Below, in pieces: positions 24,569 through 32,250 of a stretch of 38,689 nucleotides of DNA. The DNA lies in assembly GCA_016938455.1 (NCBI GenBank), contig JAFGUQ010000232.1, positions 1 through 38,689 on the forward strand, in the 5' to 3' direction. Position 1 is the first letter of the stretch, and every line of letters begins with the position of its first letter. Origin of the DNA: Clostridia bacterium (GTDB lineage Bacteria > Bacillota > Clostridia > DUPQ01). Both the position numbers and the translations under genes were made by a program. Below the pieces are notes generated by a model that saw nothing but the letters and a program-made list of their open reading frames with translations, searched no databases and had not been told where the DNA came from.

Positions 24569-25465
24569 ATGGAAGGAATAATATTTGACATACAGCGGTT
24601 TTCAATCAGCGACGGACCAGGAATAAGAACGACTGTCTTTCTTAAAGGCTGTTCTTTAAAATGCATATGGTGTCATAATCCGGAGTCTATCAATAGCAAA
24701 AAAGAATTACAGATTGTCAGTCATAAATGCATTGGCTGCGGTAACTGCATCGCAGTTTGCAGAAATCACGGATATGAAATGATTGACGAAAAAAAAGTTT
24801 ATTATAAAGACAGATGTCAATTATGTGGAGAGTGTGTTTCTCAGTGTTATTCTAAAAGCCTGCAGATGTCAGGGAAAAATATGACAGTAGAGGAAGTCAT
24901 GACAGAAATAAGAAAAGATTTGACCTTTTATGAAGATTCTAATGGAGGGGTGACATTTTCCGGAGGAGAACCTCTGCTACAAAGCTTATTTCTGAAAGAA
25001 CTATTAAAAAAGTGTCAATCAGAAGGGATTCATACCGCAGTGGATACTGCTGGGAACGTACCTTTCGGGTCATTTATGCATATCATCGATTATACAGATC
25101 TGTTTCTTTTTGATCTTAAAATGATGGATAGGGAAAAACATAAAAAATATACCGGTGCTTTTAATGACCTGATTCATGCTAATCTGAAAAAATTGGTTCA
25201 GCTTAAAAAACATGTTTTTATCAGAATACCTGTGATTCCAGGTATCAATAACAGCAAAGAAGACATGCAGAAACTCATCGAATTCATTAAAAATCTACCA
25301 ATCGATTTAGTTGAACTTCTTCCATACCACAGTCTTGGTGGAAGTAAATATGAGAGTCTTGCCATTCCCTATGAACTGGCATCATTAAAAACTCCCACTA
25401 AAGAAGAAATGACTGAAATTGGAAAATGGTTTAAGCAGGCAAATATTAACGTAAAAGTTTCGTAA
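24569..25465 (+). CDS. Glycyl-radical-enzyme activase (radical SAM)
   Basis: A 298-residue radical SAM enzyme that installs the glycyl radical on the preceding enzyme. The SAM-cluster motif is C28-x3-C32-x2-C35 (GCSLKCIWCHNPES). An inserted ferredoxin-like domain carries two more cluster motifs, C54-x2-C57-x2-C60-x3-C64 and C83-x2-C86-x2-C89-x3-C93. The inserted domain is present in activases of the dehydratase, decarboxylase and benzylsuccinate groups and absent from PflA, which also argues against a PFL assignment for its partner. VTFSGGEPLLQ is the SAM-binding GGE motif. It starts 2 bases after its partner's stop with AAGGG inside the partner's last codons, so the pair is coupled. Confidence 0.94.
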   Translation: MEGIIFDIQRFSISDGPGIRTTVFLKGCSLKCIWCHNPESINSKKELQIVSHKCIGCGNCIAVCRNHGYEMIDEKKVYYKDRCQLCGECVSQCYSKSLQMSGKNMTVEEVMTEIRKDLTFYEDSNGGVTFSGGEPLLQSLFLKELLKKCQSEGIHTAVDTAGNVPFGSFMHIIDYTDLFLFDLKMMDREKHKKYTGAFNDLIHANLKKLVQLKKHVFIRIPVIPGINNSKEDMQKLIEFIKNLPIDLVELLPYHSLGGSKYESLAIPYELASLKTPTKEEMTEIGKWFKQANINVKVS

Positions 25466-25507
25466 TGGTCTTTTAAGAAAACTCCAATGAAATATTTATC
25501 ATAACAA

Positions 25508-25536
25508 TTGACATACCTTGTTGAAACAGTTACAAT
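25508..25536 (+). promoter_or_regulatory. Strong promoter of the TetR-hydrolase operon
   Basis: TTGACA (25508-25513), a 17-base spacer and TACAAT (25531-25536). The -35 and spacing are perfect and the -10 has one mismatch. The -10 lies inside the operator palindrome. Confidence 0.82.
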
Positions 25537-25561
25537 ATGAATGAACGTTCATTCATATTGT
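25532..25561. promoter_or_regulatory. TetR-family operator, 30-bp perfect palindrome
   Basis: The half-site ACAATATGAATGAAC and its exact inverse repeat meet at 25546/25547. The core GAATGAACGTTCATTC is the typical TetR/AcrR-family operator pattern (TGAACGTTCA). It overlaps the -10 and the transcription start, so binding would block the promoter. The regulator gene follows 20 bases later, implying autorepression. Confidence 0.85.
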
Positions 25562-25580
25562 GCTGATTAAAGGAGTGTTT

Positions 25581-26225
25581 ATGAGAAAAGAAAGCAGGTT
25601 ACTGATTAAGGAGATTGAAGATAACTTCAATTCAAGTGTCGGTGACGGTAGTAAAAGGAAAATTATAGAGAATGCATTGAAAGTGTTCTCGAAAAAGGGA
25701 CTGGCGGCTACAAGGATCAGTGACATTGCGTTACAGGCAGGTTTCAGTCAGGGATTCATCTATAATCACTTCAAATCAAAAGATGATATCTTTATTGAAA
25801 TTGTGCGACTGGCCTCTTCTGGAGGAGAATACGCTGTTAAGCAGGCAGATAAGCTTAATCTTTGTGCAGCTGATAAAATTTTCTGTCTGACTGAAGCCAT
25901 GCTGTCTGAAGACAGCCTCTCAATGGAACACTTCAGACTGATATTACTTCAGGCAACCACAGGTGAAGCCATCCCTGAGCAGGCGATCAGGATCGCGAAA
26001 GAATCCGCACCAAAACCGATTCAGGCATTAATGAAAATCATACAGGAAGGTCAGGTACAAGGAGATATTATTAATGATGATCCCATAATACTTGCTATCG
26101 CTTATTTTTCGTTTATACAGGGATTGGTCATAACAAAACTGCAGACAAGAAACAAGGAATTGTTTCCTGATGCGGAAATGGTGTTGAGGTTTATGAGAAA
26201 GAAGCCAGCTGATGAAAGTATTTAA
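25581..26225 (+). CDS. TetR/AcrR-family transcriptional regulator
   Basis: A 214-residue regulator. The DNA-binding domain spans about residues 20-66: KIIENALKVFSKKGLAATRISDIALQAG, then the recognition helix region FSQGFIYNHFKSKDDIF. The remaining alpha-helical ligand domain ends near GLVITKLQTRNKELF. The ORF track starts at a GTG (25560) inside the operator; the ATG at 25581 with AGGAG six bases upstream is correct. It probably represses its own promoter through the palindrome at 25532-25561 and controls the overlapping hydrolase gene (14-base overlap). The ligand is unknown. It may also sense the product or substrate of the glycyl radical enzyme just upstream, but that operon has its own promoter without this operator. 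Confidence 0.92.
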   Translation: MRKESRLLIKEIEDNFNSSVGDGSKRKIIENALKVFSKKGLAATRISDIALQAGFSQGFIYNHFKSKDDIFIEIVRLASSGGEYAVKQADKLNLCAADKIFCLTEAMLSEDSLSMEHFRLILLQATTGEAIPEQAIRIAKESAPKPIQALMKIIQEGQVQGDIINDDPIILAIAYFSFIQGLVITKLQTRNKELFPDAEMVLRFMRKKPADESI

Positions 26226-27087
26226 AAATGAAAAAGGAAAGCAACTTATTTTACAATCGTATGACAAGCTATTAAAAATGTGGGATGTAGAATATATAGA
26301 GGAAGATATACAGACAACCTATGGGATGACTCATGTCATCAAGGTAGGAGACAGCCGGAAAAGGACTGTCATCATGTTCCATGGTGTCGGTGACAATTCA
26401 GCCATCATGTGGCTTTTCAATGCAAAAGAGCTGTCAGAACATTTCTATCTGATAGCGGTTGACACCATAGGGGGACCGAATAAAAGTATTCCAAATGAGA
26501 AATATAATGGAGATTTCAATCAGATCAAATGGGTTGATGAAGTCATAGACGGACTGAAAGTCGATCATCCAAGTCTTATTGGTGTTTCAAACGGGGCAGG
26601 AATCATACAGAATTATGGACCGAGAAACCTTGAAAAAATTGATAAAACAGTTTCCATGGCAGGAGGTCTTCTATATGGGAAAAGAGTATCTGTATCCAAA
26701 ATGCTGAAAGTGTTCCTGCCGGAAGCTCTTTTCCCGTCAAAGAAAAATGTCATCAGGCTTCTTAATAAACTGACAGGAGAAGACAGTGCTGTCTTTACTG
26801 AGAATCCGGCATTGATGGAACACTGGATGTTACTACTGAAATATTTTAATAATATGTCAATGGGATTCCATAAAATGACACCTTTGACAGATGATGAAGT
26901 CAATAACATAAGCAAGAGGATGCTTGTAATGATTGGTGATGAAGACCCGATTGCTTACAGCCGTGAATCAGAAGACCTTTTAAAAAAGATGAATATCAAT
27001 TATCTGATCGTAAAGAATACCGGACATGCCATTAACCATGAAAAAGCCTCATTGATTAACAAGACAATCATCGATTATCTGAAATAG
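26212..27087 (+). CDS. Alpha/beta-hydrolase
   Basis: A 291-residue cytosolic alpha/beta-hydrolase. MFHGVGDNSAIMW holds the oxyanion HG motif, and the nucleophile elbow is GVSNGAG (Gly-x-Ser-x-Gly). The acid is likely in VMIGDEDPIAY and the catalytic His in KNTGHAINHEK. All three triad positions are therefore present in normal order. The start overlaps the TetR stop by 14 bases, so the two are co-regulated, as is common for ligand-inducible esterases or detoxifying hydrolases. The substrate is unknown. A bidirectional terminator follows. Confidence 0.9.
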   Translation: MKVFKNEKGKQLILQSYDKLLKMWDVEYIEEDIQTTYGMTHVIKVGDSRKRTVIMFHGVGDNSAIMWLFNAKELSEHFYLIAVDTIGGPNKSIPNEKYNGDFNQIKWVDEVIDGLKVDHPSLIGVSNGAGIIQNYGPRNLEKIDKTVSMAGGLLYGKRVSVSKMLKVFLPEALFPSKKNVIRLLNKLTGEDSAVFTENPALMEHWMLLLKYFNNMSMGFHKMTPLTDDEVNNISKRMLVMIGDEDPIAYSRESEDLLKKMNINYLIVKNTGHAINHEKASLINKTIIDYLK

Positions 27088-27095
27088 CGCAAATA

Positions 27096-27136
27096 AAAAA
27101 GCATTTTAATCATGACAATTAAAATGCTTTTTATTA
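27096..27136. terminator. Bidirectional terminator between the hydrolase and the large lipoprotein gene
   Basis: A perfect 15-bp stem, AAAAAGCATTTTAAT (27096-27110) and its inverse (27118-27132), with a 7-base loop and T runs on both sides. It serves the two convergent genes. Confidence 0.87.
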
Positions 27137-27147
27137 CTTGAATTCAG

Positions 27148-30100
27148 TTATTCAACATACTCATAACTGGCATAAATGGCATAAAAATAATTACTTATGA
27201 TAAGCATGCCTTTGTCTTCAGTTTTCAACCCAATACCTGAAAGCAATTCCAGTTTTTTCGCTGCATTACCGACAGACCCGTAATCAGGTACCTTAAATAC
27301 TACTATGACAGGAGAAGCGCTTGATTTTCCATCTGTGCTTGAAGTAGAAGATACCAGTCCCTTAGTGTTCCCCCAGCCGTCATAATAAATGCCTAGTCCT
27401 GATGTTGAAGCTGTATCTGTGGTATCACTGATTGTCTGACTTTTATAGCTGAAACTTATTTCCTCACCTGGAATCAGTTTTTCGGGCAGATCATCCCAGC
27501 TGATGATATATGTTGTCGTCTCCACTTTTCCGTCAGGATAAGTGGTTGTGTTTGTTAAATCGAAGGTAGTTTTTGTTGATTTGCTGACAGCTCTGGTTTT
27601 TATTCTCGAATCACTGCTGCTGGTAGTGGTGGTGTCATTGGACAAGGGATCCGGATAGCTGTAATCTACTCTTTTCCAGTAGCCCCCATTACCTTCCTTG
27701 ACAATAAAAGTACCACTGATAGTTACATCAGGTTCCTGGATAAAAACACCTGTCACCAGATAAGTTCCAGGCACATCAGGAGCAATGGTGCTTGGTTCAC
27801 CTGATTTATCTGTATAAAGAATATCCTTACCTGTTGCCTGTTTATACATAGCAGCAGTTTTGTCATCAGCAGGTTTTGCAGACCATTTATAATGATTTAC
27901 AGATTCATAAGTGCTTGTCACAGAATGATTGCTTTCGATTTTTACAGTCATTCTGTCACCTGGAAGGTATTCTGCTTTATCAAAAGCAAGCCATCTTGTC
28001 AAAGCAGCACTTGATGCCTCGGGTGTTTCAGCAGGAACAGGTGAAACATCTACAGATTGAACCTCCACAACAGTTGTACCAAATGCTTTTAAAACAGTCA
28101 TTCCGCTGTTCTCATAAGCCGAGACTTTGACTTGATAGCGTCCAGGTTGACTATAGCTGAATTCTGCTTTTGAAAGGTCTATTTTTTCCTGACTGTTTCC
28201 GTCTCCTGACTCCCACTTATAATATAAGCCAGAGATGAGTTGAGTCTTCATTTCAGCTTTTTGATTAACTTCAGGAGTCTTCGGGGTTACTGATATAGTT
28301 AGAATATCTGTTTTACTGATTTGTATTTTCCCTTCAGCGATGACCTTGTCGGTTGATTTATCGGTCACTTTTGCGATGATATTCTGAATATTATTTTCTT
28401 CAAACTCATAAGCTAAACGACCTTTGATACGCCCATTCTTGTTCTTATAATCTTCTGAACCAAGAAATGTACCATCCTCAAGCTCCCAGCTGACGGTGAC
28501 ATCAGAAATCATTTTGGGGATATTATCTGCTGTAGCATCAAACTTATATAATTTATCAGGTTCTGTTGTTTCTATTTTAGAAGGTTTAAGAATAAGAGAA
28601 ATATCGCTTACTTTCACATTGACTTTCTTTCCGGCTTTATTGCCATATGCGGTTATCATCATGATTTCACTGTTGCCTTCAGTGAAATTTACCACAAGAT
28701 AGTCTCGACTGCTGTTAAGTGAACCAACAGGTTTCTGTCCGCCATCTACTCTCTGATATGAAATGGTATCTCTGTTAAACCCGCTCATTTTAAAGACATC
28801 AATCCAGACACCATCAGGTAAATCTCCGTCAATCTCAACAATAAATGACTTTCTCCCGTCACTGTTATATGTCTTTGCCTCTGTCCAGACAGCAGTCATT
28901 GACAGATCGTTTACGATAGTCATTGGAATGGTTATCACTTTTTTCCCGCCGAAAGATTTAGCTCTGACCCCGATATCTACAAATGAAAAAGCCGGGCGAT
29001 TGCTGTTTGTCAGTACATCCTGCCAGAAAAGCTTATACCTGATATCATTGCCTGTGCCAGTCAATGTCTTGACATAACTGTCCAACCCCTGTGTCGGGGA
29101 AGAGCTGTCTGAGATAATGGTATTCCAGAGAGTCCCGAAATCAGAACCATTATCGACAAGATACTTGATATAACTGGACATGCCATATTCCTGACCACCT
29201 GCTCTGTTTTCATAAAACTGAAGATTTTTATCAGTTCTCGTATAGGTGTGAATCGTTTTTATCTCCAGATTGTTCCCGACATAATAACTGGCATATTCAG
29301 CGGTTGCTTCCATCAGCCAGCGATTGTTATTCATAGTCATTACATTCAGCTTATAATTCTGAAAAGCATGAAACAGTTCATGAGCAGCGGTGGTTTTCAT
29401 ATCTTCTGAATCTTTGTATTTTGAAGGCAGCTTAATATGCTTGCTTATCCAGCCGAATTCTGCTCCATATTTATTATATGAAGAGGAAAGCATGACAATG
29501 GCTCTGGTATCCACTATTTCCTTTGTACTGCTATACCAGCTTCTTGGATTTAATGTCGCGGCGATATATTCATACGCGATTAACTGAAACTGAGGTGTAT
29601 TGCTGACCCCAAGGACATTGTAATAGGATGAGTAAGATTCATCGAGAATATCACCCAGCTGCTTTGCAAGACTTTCCATGCTGGTTGCAGTGTTTACATT
29701 ATCCACATCGGCTTTTTCTTTTCTGTTATATGCAACAAGGAAATGTTTGCTTTCATAAACTGAATACATTTTCTTAAGTGCGAAGAGTCTCCAGTTTGTC
29801 AGATGATCAGTGTAAACACGTACTATTCTATTATTCATGTCTACATGGGAAGGTGCTTCAACCCATTCAAGGCTTTGCTCATCCCAGTATGCAGCTCGGA
29901 TATAACTGCAATCATCAAGTTTTTCGTCAATGCTGAACTCAATGACCATAGCATCATTGAAAGCTGTTTTATCTCCGAGGGTAATACTGAAGACATCAGT
30001 CTGTTCATAGATCTCATCAGAGAAACCAGGAGCATTTAATACCTTTGAAATAGTGAGCTGCTCATCACTGCTGATGATACCAGGCGGTAGTGTGACGCTG

Positions 30101-30489
30101 ATATCCTCTGTACCTGCGGTGACCTCGCTATCAGATGGCTTTACTGTTTTTTCAAAAAGAACTTCATATTCCTCTTTTATAAGCTCAAAAGAAATTGACT
30201 TGCTCTGTTTTTCATCTTTTACAATATAAATTTCTCCTGTTTCTGCACCGACTGGCACTTTAACTTTTATTTCACTTTTACTCCAGAGACTGATTACAGC
30301 CTCCACATCGCCAAAGAAAACTTTTGAGTCTTCGGCAGAATCACCGAAAAAATGTCCCTTGAGTGTAATGGTTTCTCCTACAGCACCGCTTTTTGGCGAT
30401 ACTTTACTTAATTTGGCATCACACCCTGTAAAAAGAACAATCATAAAAACGATTGAACACAAAATTAGCAGTTTTCTAAATTTATCCAT
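27148..30489 (-). CDS. Large surface lipoprotein with IPT/TIG, ZU5-like, gluzincin metallopeptidase and PKD-like domains
   Basis: An 1113-residue lipoprotein (lipobox VLFTGC, Cys 23). The start is moved to the second Met of the track ORF, which has AAAGGGG six bases upstream. Domains in order: an IPT/TIG domain (about 27-105, VSPKSGAVGETITLKG); a ZU5-like segment (about 115-240, ISVTLPPGIISSDEQ); a catalytic region with HELFHAF (HExxH) followed by WLMEATAEYASYY, whose Glu would be the third zinc ligand of a gluzincin; then Ig/PKD-like repeats (WESGDGNSQ and FSYSQPGRYQVKVSAY); and a Ser/Thr-rich tail. It would be a cell-surface zinc peptidase with adhesive or spacer domains. No known family name comes to mind. 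It stands alone on the minus strand. Confidence 0.82.
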   Translation of the reverse strand: MDKFRKLLILCSIVFMIVLFTGCDAKLSKVSPKSGAVGETITLKGHFFGDSAEDSKVFFGDVEAVISLWSKSEIKVKVPVGAETGEIYIVKDEKQSKSISFELIKEEYEVLFEKTVKPSDSEVTAGTEDISVTLPPGIISSDEQLTISKVLNAPGFSDEIYEQTDVFSITLGDKTAFNDAMVIEFSIDEKLDDCSYIRAAYWDEQSLEWVEAPSHVDMNNRIVRVYTDHLTNWRLFALKKMYSVYESKHFLVAYNRKEKADVDNVNTATSMESLAKQLGDILDESYSSYYNVLGVSNTPQFQLIAYEYIAATLNPRSWYSSTKEIVDTRAIVMLSSSYNKYGAEFGWISKHIKLPSKYKDSEDMKTTAAHELFHAFQNYKLNVMTMNNNRWLMEATAEYASYYVGNNLEIKTIHTYTRTDKNLQFYENRAGGQEYGMSSYIKYLVDNGSDFGTLWNTIISDSSSPTQGLDSYVKTLTGTGNDIRYKLFWQDVLTNSNRPAFSFVDIGVRAKSFGGKKVITIPMTIVNDLSMTAVWTEAKTYNSDGRKSFIVEIDGDLPDGVWIDVFKMSGFNRDTISYQRVDGGQKPVGSLNSSRDYLVVNFTEGNSEIMMITAYGNKAGKKVNVKVSDISLILKPSKIETTEPDKLYKFDATADNIPKMISDVTVSWELEDGTFLGSEDYKNKNGRIKGRLAYEFEENNIQNIIAKVTDKSTDKVIAEGKIQISKTDILTISVTPKTPEVNQKAEMKTQLISGLYYKWESGDGNSQEKIDLSKAEFSYSQPGRYQVKVSAYENSGMTVLKAFGTTVVEVQSVDVSPVPAETPEASSAALTRWLAFDKAEYLPGDRMTVKIESNHSVTSTYESVNHYKWSAKPADDKTAAMYKQATGKDILYTDKSGEPSTIAPDVPGTYLVTGVFIQEPDVTISGTFIVKEGNGGYWKRVDYSYPDPLSNDTTTTSSSDSRIKTRAVSKSTKTTFDLTNTTTYPDGKVETTTYIISWDDLPEKLIPGEEISFSYKSQTISDTTDTASTSGLGIYYDGWGNTKGLVSSTSSTDGKSSASPVIVVFKVPDYGSVGNAAKKLELLSGIGLKTEDKGMLIISNYFYAIYASYEYVE

Positions 30490-30529
30490 TTGTAACCCCT
30501 TTACATGCAAAAAAATATTTTATTACACA

Positions 30530-30548
30530 TGTGATTCATTTTATCACA
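30530..30548. promoter_or_regulatory. Inverted repeat in the lipoprotein/mutY divergent region
   Basis: TGTGAT and ATCACA are separated by 7 bases, in the 150-base divergent gap. It resembles a CRP/FNR-type site, but the spacing is wider than the usual TGTGA-N6-TCACA, so I cannot name a regulator. Confidence 0.3.
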
Positions 30549-30585
30549 CAGTGGTTTCTTTTTATATGTTTTTATATTTGAAATC

Positions 30586-30614
30586 TTGTTTTGACTTATC
30601 CTTTATTATATAAT
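30586..30614 (+). promoter_or_regulatory. Candidate mutY promoter
   Basis: TTGTTT (30586-30591), a 17-base spacer and TATAAT (30609-30614), 25 bases before the mutY ATG. Confidence 0.5.
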
Positions 30615-30639
30615 TCAAAAAAGTGAGGAAATTGATTGC

Positions 30640-31692
30640 ATGGAACAGATAATGAAGAGTCAAACAGACAGTAACAAATTTCAGAAAGCTCTTCTTGAAT
30701 GGTATCAGAAGAATAAAAGAGAGATGCCTTGGAGAAGTAAACCGACACCTTACAGAATCTGGTTATCTGAAATAATGCTTCAGCAGACCAGAGTCGACAC
30801 AGTGATTCCATATTTTGAGAAGTTTTTCAAGCACATTCCAACGATTATCGATTTAGCCAGAACCAGTGATCAGGACCTACTGAAATTATGGGAAGGGCTT
30901 GGCTATTATCGAAGAGTAATCAACATGAAAAAAGCAGCCATCCATTTAGTTGAAAACAATAACGGGAAGCTCTATGACAATAAGAAGGATCTGCTGACTT
31001 TAGCAGGAATCGGTGAATATTCAGCAGGAGCCATTGCTTCCATTGCTTTTCAGGAAAAAGTGTGTGCAGTTGACGGGAATGTTCTTAGAATCATGGCAAG
31101 GCTATATGGCGATTATGGCAATATCTTACAGCCTACTGTAAGCAAGCGTTTTACTGATATGGTTGAAAAGCTGTTACCTGACAGCAGCATTGGAGATTTT
31201 AATCAGGCATTGATGGAATTAGGTGCACTGATATGCACTCCGAAATCACCAGATTGTATTCACTGCCCTGTCATGAATTTCTGCATTGCTGAAAAAAGCA
31301 TGCTTCAGAATGAACTCCCTGTCAGGGATAAGCAGGGAGTAAGGAGAAAAGAAGACAAAACTGTTTTAATCATCCAGTTCAAGAACCGGTTTGCCATAAC
31401 AAAAAGAGAAAACAGACTTTTAGAAGGGTTATGGGAATTCCCGGTGATGGATGGTCATCATGATAAAGATGAAGTAATTGAGACAATAGAAAAATGGGGT
31501 ATGAAAGTGCTTTCAATTGCTGCTGTGAAAAAAGAAAAAGCATTGTTTTCACATATCGAATGGGACATGGCGGGTTTTCATATCATGGTCAATAACAAAT
31601 GCGATGGCATGACATTTGAAGCAGCTGATAAAATTGTAGATGAATATCCGATTGCTTCAGCTTATCAAAAATATATCAGTGAACTATTGTGA
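30640..31692 (+). CDS. mutY: A/G-specific adenine glycosylase MutY
   Basis: A 350-residue base-excision repair enzyme that removes adenine mispaired with 8-oxoguanine. Catalytic E44 lies in WLSEIMLQQTRV and D145 in CAVDGNVLR. The helix-hairpin-helix is LAGIGEYSAGAIASIAF. A [4Fe-4S] cluster is held by C199-x6-C206-x2-C209-x5-C215. A NUDIX-like C-terminal domain (about 230-350) that recognises 8-oxoG is present. GAGG lies 11 bases upstream of the ATG, rather long; an alternative Met at residue 5 is possible. It converges on the methionine sulfoxide reductase gene with only 6 bases between them; both serve oxidative-damage repair. Confidence 0.95.
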   Translation: MEQIMKSQTDSNKFQKALLEWYQKNKREMPWRSKPTPYRIWLSEIMLQQTRVDTVIPYFEKFFKHIPTIIDLARTSDQDLLKLWEGLGYYRRVINMKKAAIHLVENNNGKLYDNKKDLLTLAGIGEYSAGAIASIAFQEKVCAVDGNVLRIMARLYGDYGNILQPTVSKRFTDMVEKLLPDSSIGDFNQALMELGALICTPKSPDCIHCPVMNFCIAEKSMLQNELPVRDKQGVRRKEDKTVLIIQFKNRFAITKRENRLLEGLWEFPVMDGHHDKDEVIETIEKWGMKVLSIAAVKKEKALFSHIEWDMAGFHIMVNNKCDGMTFEAADKIVDEYPIASAYQKYISELL

Positions 31693-31698
31693 AATCAA

Positions 31699-32154
31699 TT
31701 AAAGGGTTTTCTCCAGCTCATTTACTATTCGTTCAAGATACATCTGGTCAACAGCATCAAACCTGTCAAAAACATAGCTGTCAATATCTAAAACGCCTAT
31801 GACCTGATGATTAACTGTCAACGGGATGACAATTTCTGAATTGGAAGCACTGTCACAAGCGATATGGCCATCAAACTCGTGAACATTACTAACTCTTAAT
31901 GGTGTTTTCAGAAGAGCACTTTTACCACAGACACCATAGCCTAATTTGATTCTGGTACATGCCACTTTACCTTGAAAAGGCCCGAGGACAAGCTCATCAT
32001 TCTTAATAAGGTAAAAACCTACCCAGTTAATCTCTGGAAGATTTTCATTCAAAAGTGCTGAAAGATTCGAAAGATTCGCTATCATATCGGTTTCATTCTG
32101 CAGCAGTGTCACGACTTTTAAAAGTAACATATCATATGTCAATGATTTATTCAT
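31699..32154 (-). CDS. msrC: Free methionine-(R)-sulfoxide reductase (GAF-domain fRMsr)
   Basis: A 151-residue single GAF domain enzyme that reduces free methionine-R-sulfoxide. The blocks INWVGFYLI, LVLGPFQGKVACTRI, GYGVCGKSALL and HIACDSASNSEIVIP contain the three conserved Cys residues used in catalysis and recycling. The length is normal. There is no Shine-Dalgarno sequence, and an extended -10 ends exactly 6 bases before the ATG, so the message is predicted to be leaderless. It converges with mutY at its 3' end and is divergent from the polysaccharide lyase gene. Confidence 0.92.
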   Translation of the reverse strand: MNKSLTYDMLLLKVVTLLQNETDMIANLSNLSALLNENLPEINWVGFYLIKNDELVLGPFQGKVACTRIKLGYGVCGKSALLKTPLRVSNVHEFDGHIACDSASNSEIVIPLTVNHQVIGVLDIDSYVFDRFDAVDQMYLERIVNELEKTL

Positions 32155-32160
32155 GGTAAG

Positions 32161-32169
32161 ATTATAACA
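32161..32169 (-). promoter_or_regulatory. Extended -10 giving a predicted leaderless message for the fRMsr gene
   Basis: On the minus strand TGTTATAAT is followed by six bases (CTTACC) and then the ATG at 32154, which places +1 at the A of the start codon. Confidence 0.6.
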
Positions 32170-32203
32170 AATATGGATAAATAGTGGAATAATATTTTCA
32201 GTG

Positions 32204-32212
32204 TGTTAGAAT
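32204..32212 (+). promoter_or_regulatory. Candidate extended -10 for the lyase gene
   Basis: TGTTAGAAT is a TGn plus TAGAAT element 38 bases before the ATG at 32251. It falls inside the spurious N-terminal extension of the track ORF, supporting the later start. Confidence 0.42.
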
Positions 32213-32250
32213 ATAAGCAATATTTGATATATTCTAAGGGGGAAAATCGG

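Noticed and set aside
32203-32250. Upstream GTG start of the lyase gene
   Set aside because: The extra codons cover an extended -10 and the AAGGGGGA ribosome binding site of the ATG at 32251.
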